A stretch of 14,304 nucleotides of DNA from Desulfobacteraceae bacterium. GTDB lineage: Bacteria; Desulfobacterota; Desulfobacteria; Desulfobacterales; Desulfobacteraceae. The notes under the pieces were generated by a model. It saw only the letters and a list, made by a program, of their open reading frames with translations. It made no database searches and had not been told where the DNA came from. Of this stretch, positions 14,098-14,304 are shown piece by piece (the first letter of the stretch is position 1; each line of letters starts with the position of its first letter). The translations under genes and the position numbers were made by a program. Where the stretch lies: assembly GCA_003354055.1 (NCBI GenBank), contig PIVQ01000117.1, positions 1 to 14,304 of the forward strand. The letters run 5' to 3'.

Positions 14098-14304
14098 AAT
14101 TTTGGAGCCGATCCTAAGTTGGTCTTTCTTATCATTTCCCTTTCGTTTTTTATCCGCCTCTATTCTCAACCTTTCGATTATCCACTTAGTATCACTTCTT
14201 AATTCACTAATTGTGGGTTTTTTTATCCCATAAAGAACATCTTCCATTTGCTCCATTAGTTTCAACATTCCATCAAGTTTTTCATTAGACGGCTTTTCTT
14301 TTGA
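14092..14304 (-). CDS. 3' end of an unidentified helical, charged protein (runs off right edge)
   Basis: The minus strand is open from the window edge to a TGA at 14094-14092, giving 70 residues. They begin SKEKPSNEKLDGMLKLMEQM, pass through KKPTISELRSDTKWIIERLR and end in a Lys/Asp-rich tail. The composition (regular Leu/Ile/Met spacing, many Glu and Lys) fits one or two amphipathic helices or a coiled coil. The start is outside the window, unless an internal ATG (14268, 14256 or 14247) is used, which would make a protein of about 50-58 residues without a good ribosome-binding site. Codons are A/T-rich (TTA, AGA, ATA), unlike the rest of the window, suggesting a different origin. I do not recognise a family. 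Confidence 0.6.
   Translation of the reverse strand, partial: SKEKPSNEKLDGMLKLMEQMEDVLYGIKKPTISELRSDTKWIIERLRIEADKKRKGNDKKDQLRIGSKIT

Overview
The window looks like chromosome of an anaerobic, fatty-acid-degrading Desulfobacterota, most likely Desulfobacterales. This is inferred from protein content (FadD-type ligase, iron-sulfur 2,4-dienoyl-CoA reductase, acyl-CoA dehydrogenase, Cys-containing PAS kinase, DUF3795 protein) and a base composition near 50% GC; no rRNA or marker gene is present to fix the taxon.

Left third (1-5049, + strand): a 5'-truncated long-chain acyl-CoA ligase is followed after 1 nt by a 666-residue 2,4-dienoyl-CoA reductase, so the pair can activate unsaturated fatty acids and remove their double bonds. 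A hairpin ends this unit. A 4 x 12-bp repeat array then leads into a near-consensus sigma70-type promoter for an orphan periplasmic solute-binding protein, followed by a small secreted protein with an Asp run and a (Gly-Lys)7 tail.

Middle (5050-7040, - strand): an acyl-CoA dehydrogenase and a gamma-carbonic-anhydrase-like protein form an operon that converges on the first block and shares a terminator hairpin. In front of the dehydrogenase is a 21-codon reading frame that looks like the surviving N-terminus of an acyl-CoA carboxylase carboxyltransferase gene. A strong extended -10 promoter lies upstream of it.

7041-7533 is an AT-rich stretch without a convincing intact gene. It holds a plus-strand promoter-like pair and a coding-like stretch that continues the next gene's frame beyond its stop codon. 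7534-9398 (- strand) encodes an LsrG-like monooxygenase-fold protein and a radical SAM protein of unknown substrate.

Right third (9399-13730, + strand): a PAS-PAS hybrid histidine kinase, a WYL-domain transcription regulator, a GyrI-like ligand-binding protein, and a translationally coupled ten-cysteine DUF3795 protein. The regulator and the two small proteins look like a ligand-sensing cassette (inference).

From about 13,800 the sequence becomes AT-rich. It contains a 76-nt inverted-repeat structure and the 3' end of a minus-strand gene running off the right edge, which suggests the start of an accessory segment. No tRNA, rRNA, CRISPR array or intact insertion sequence was seen. I found no clearly new multi-gene system. 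The best leads are the radical SAM protein with its in-frame extension, the carboxyltransferase remnant, and the repeat-array promoter.
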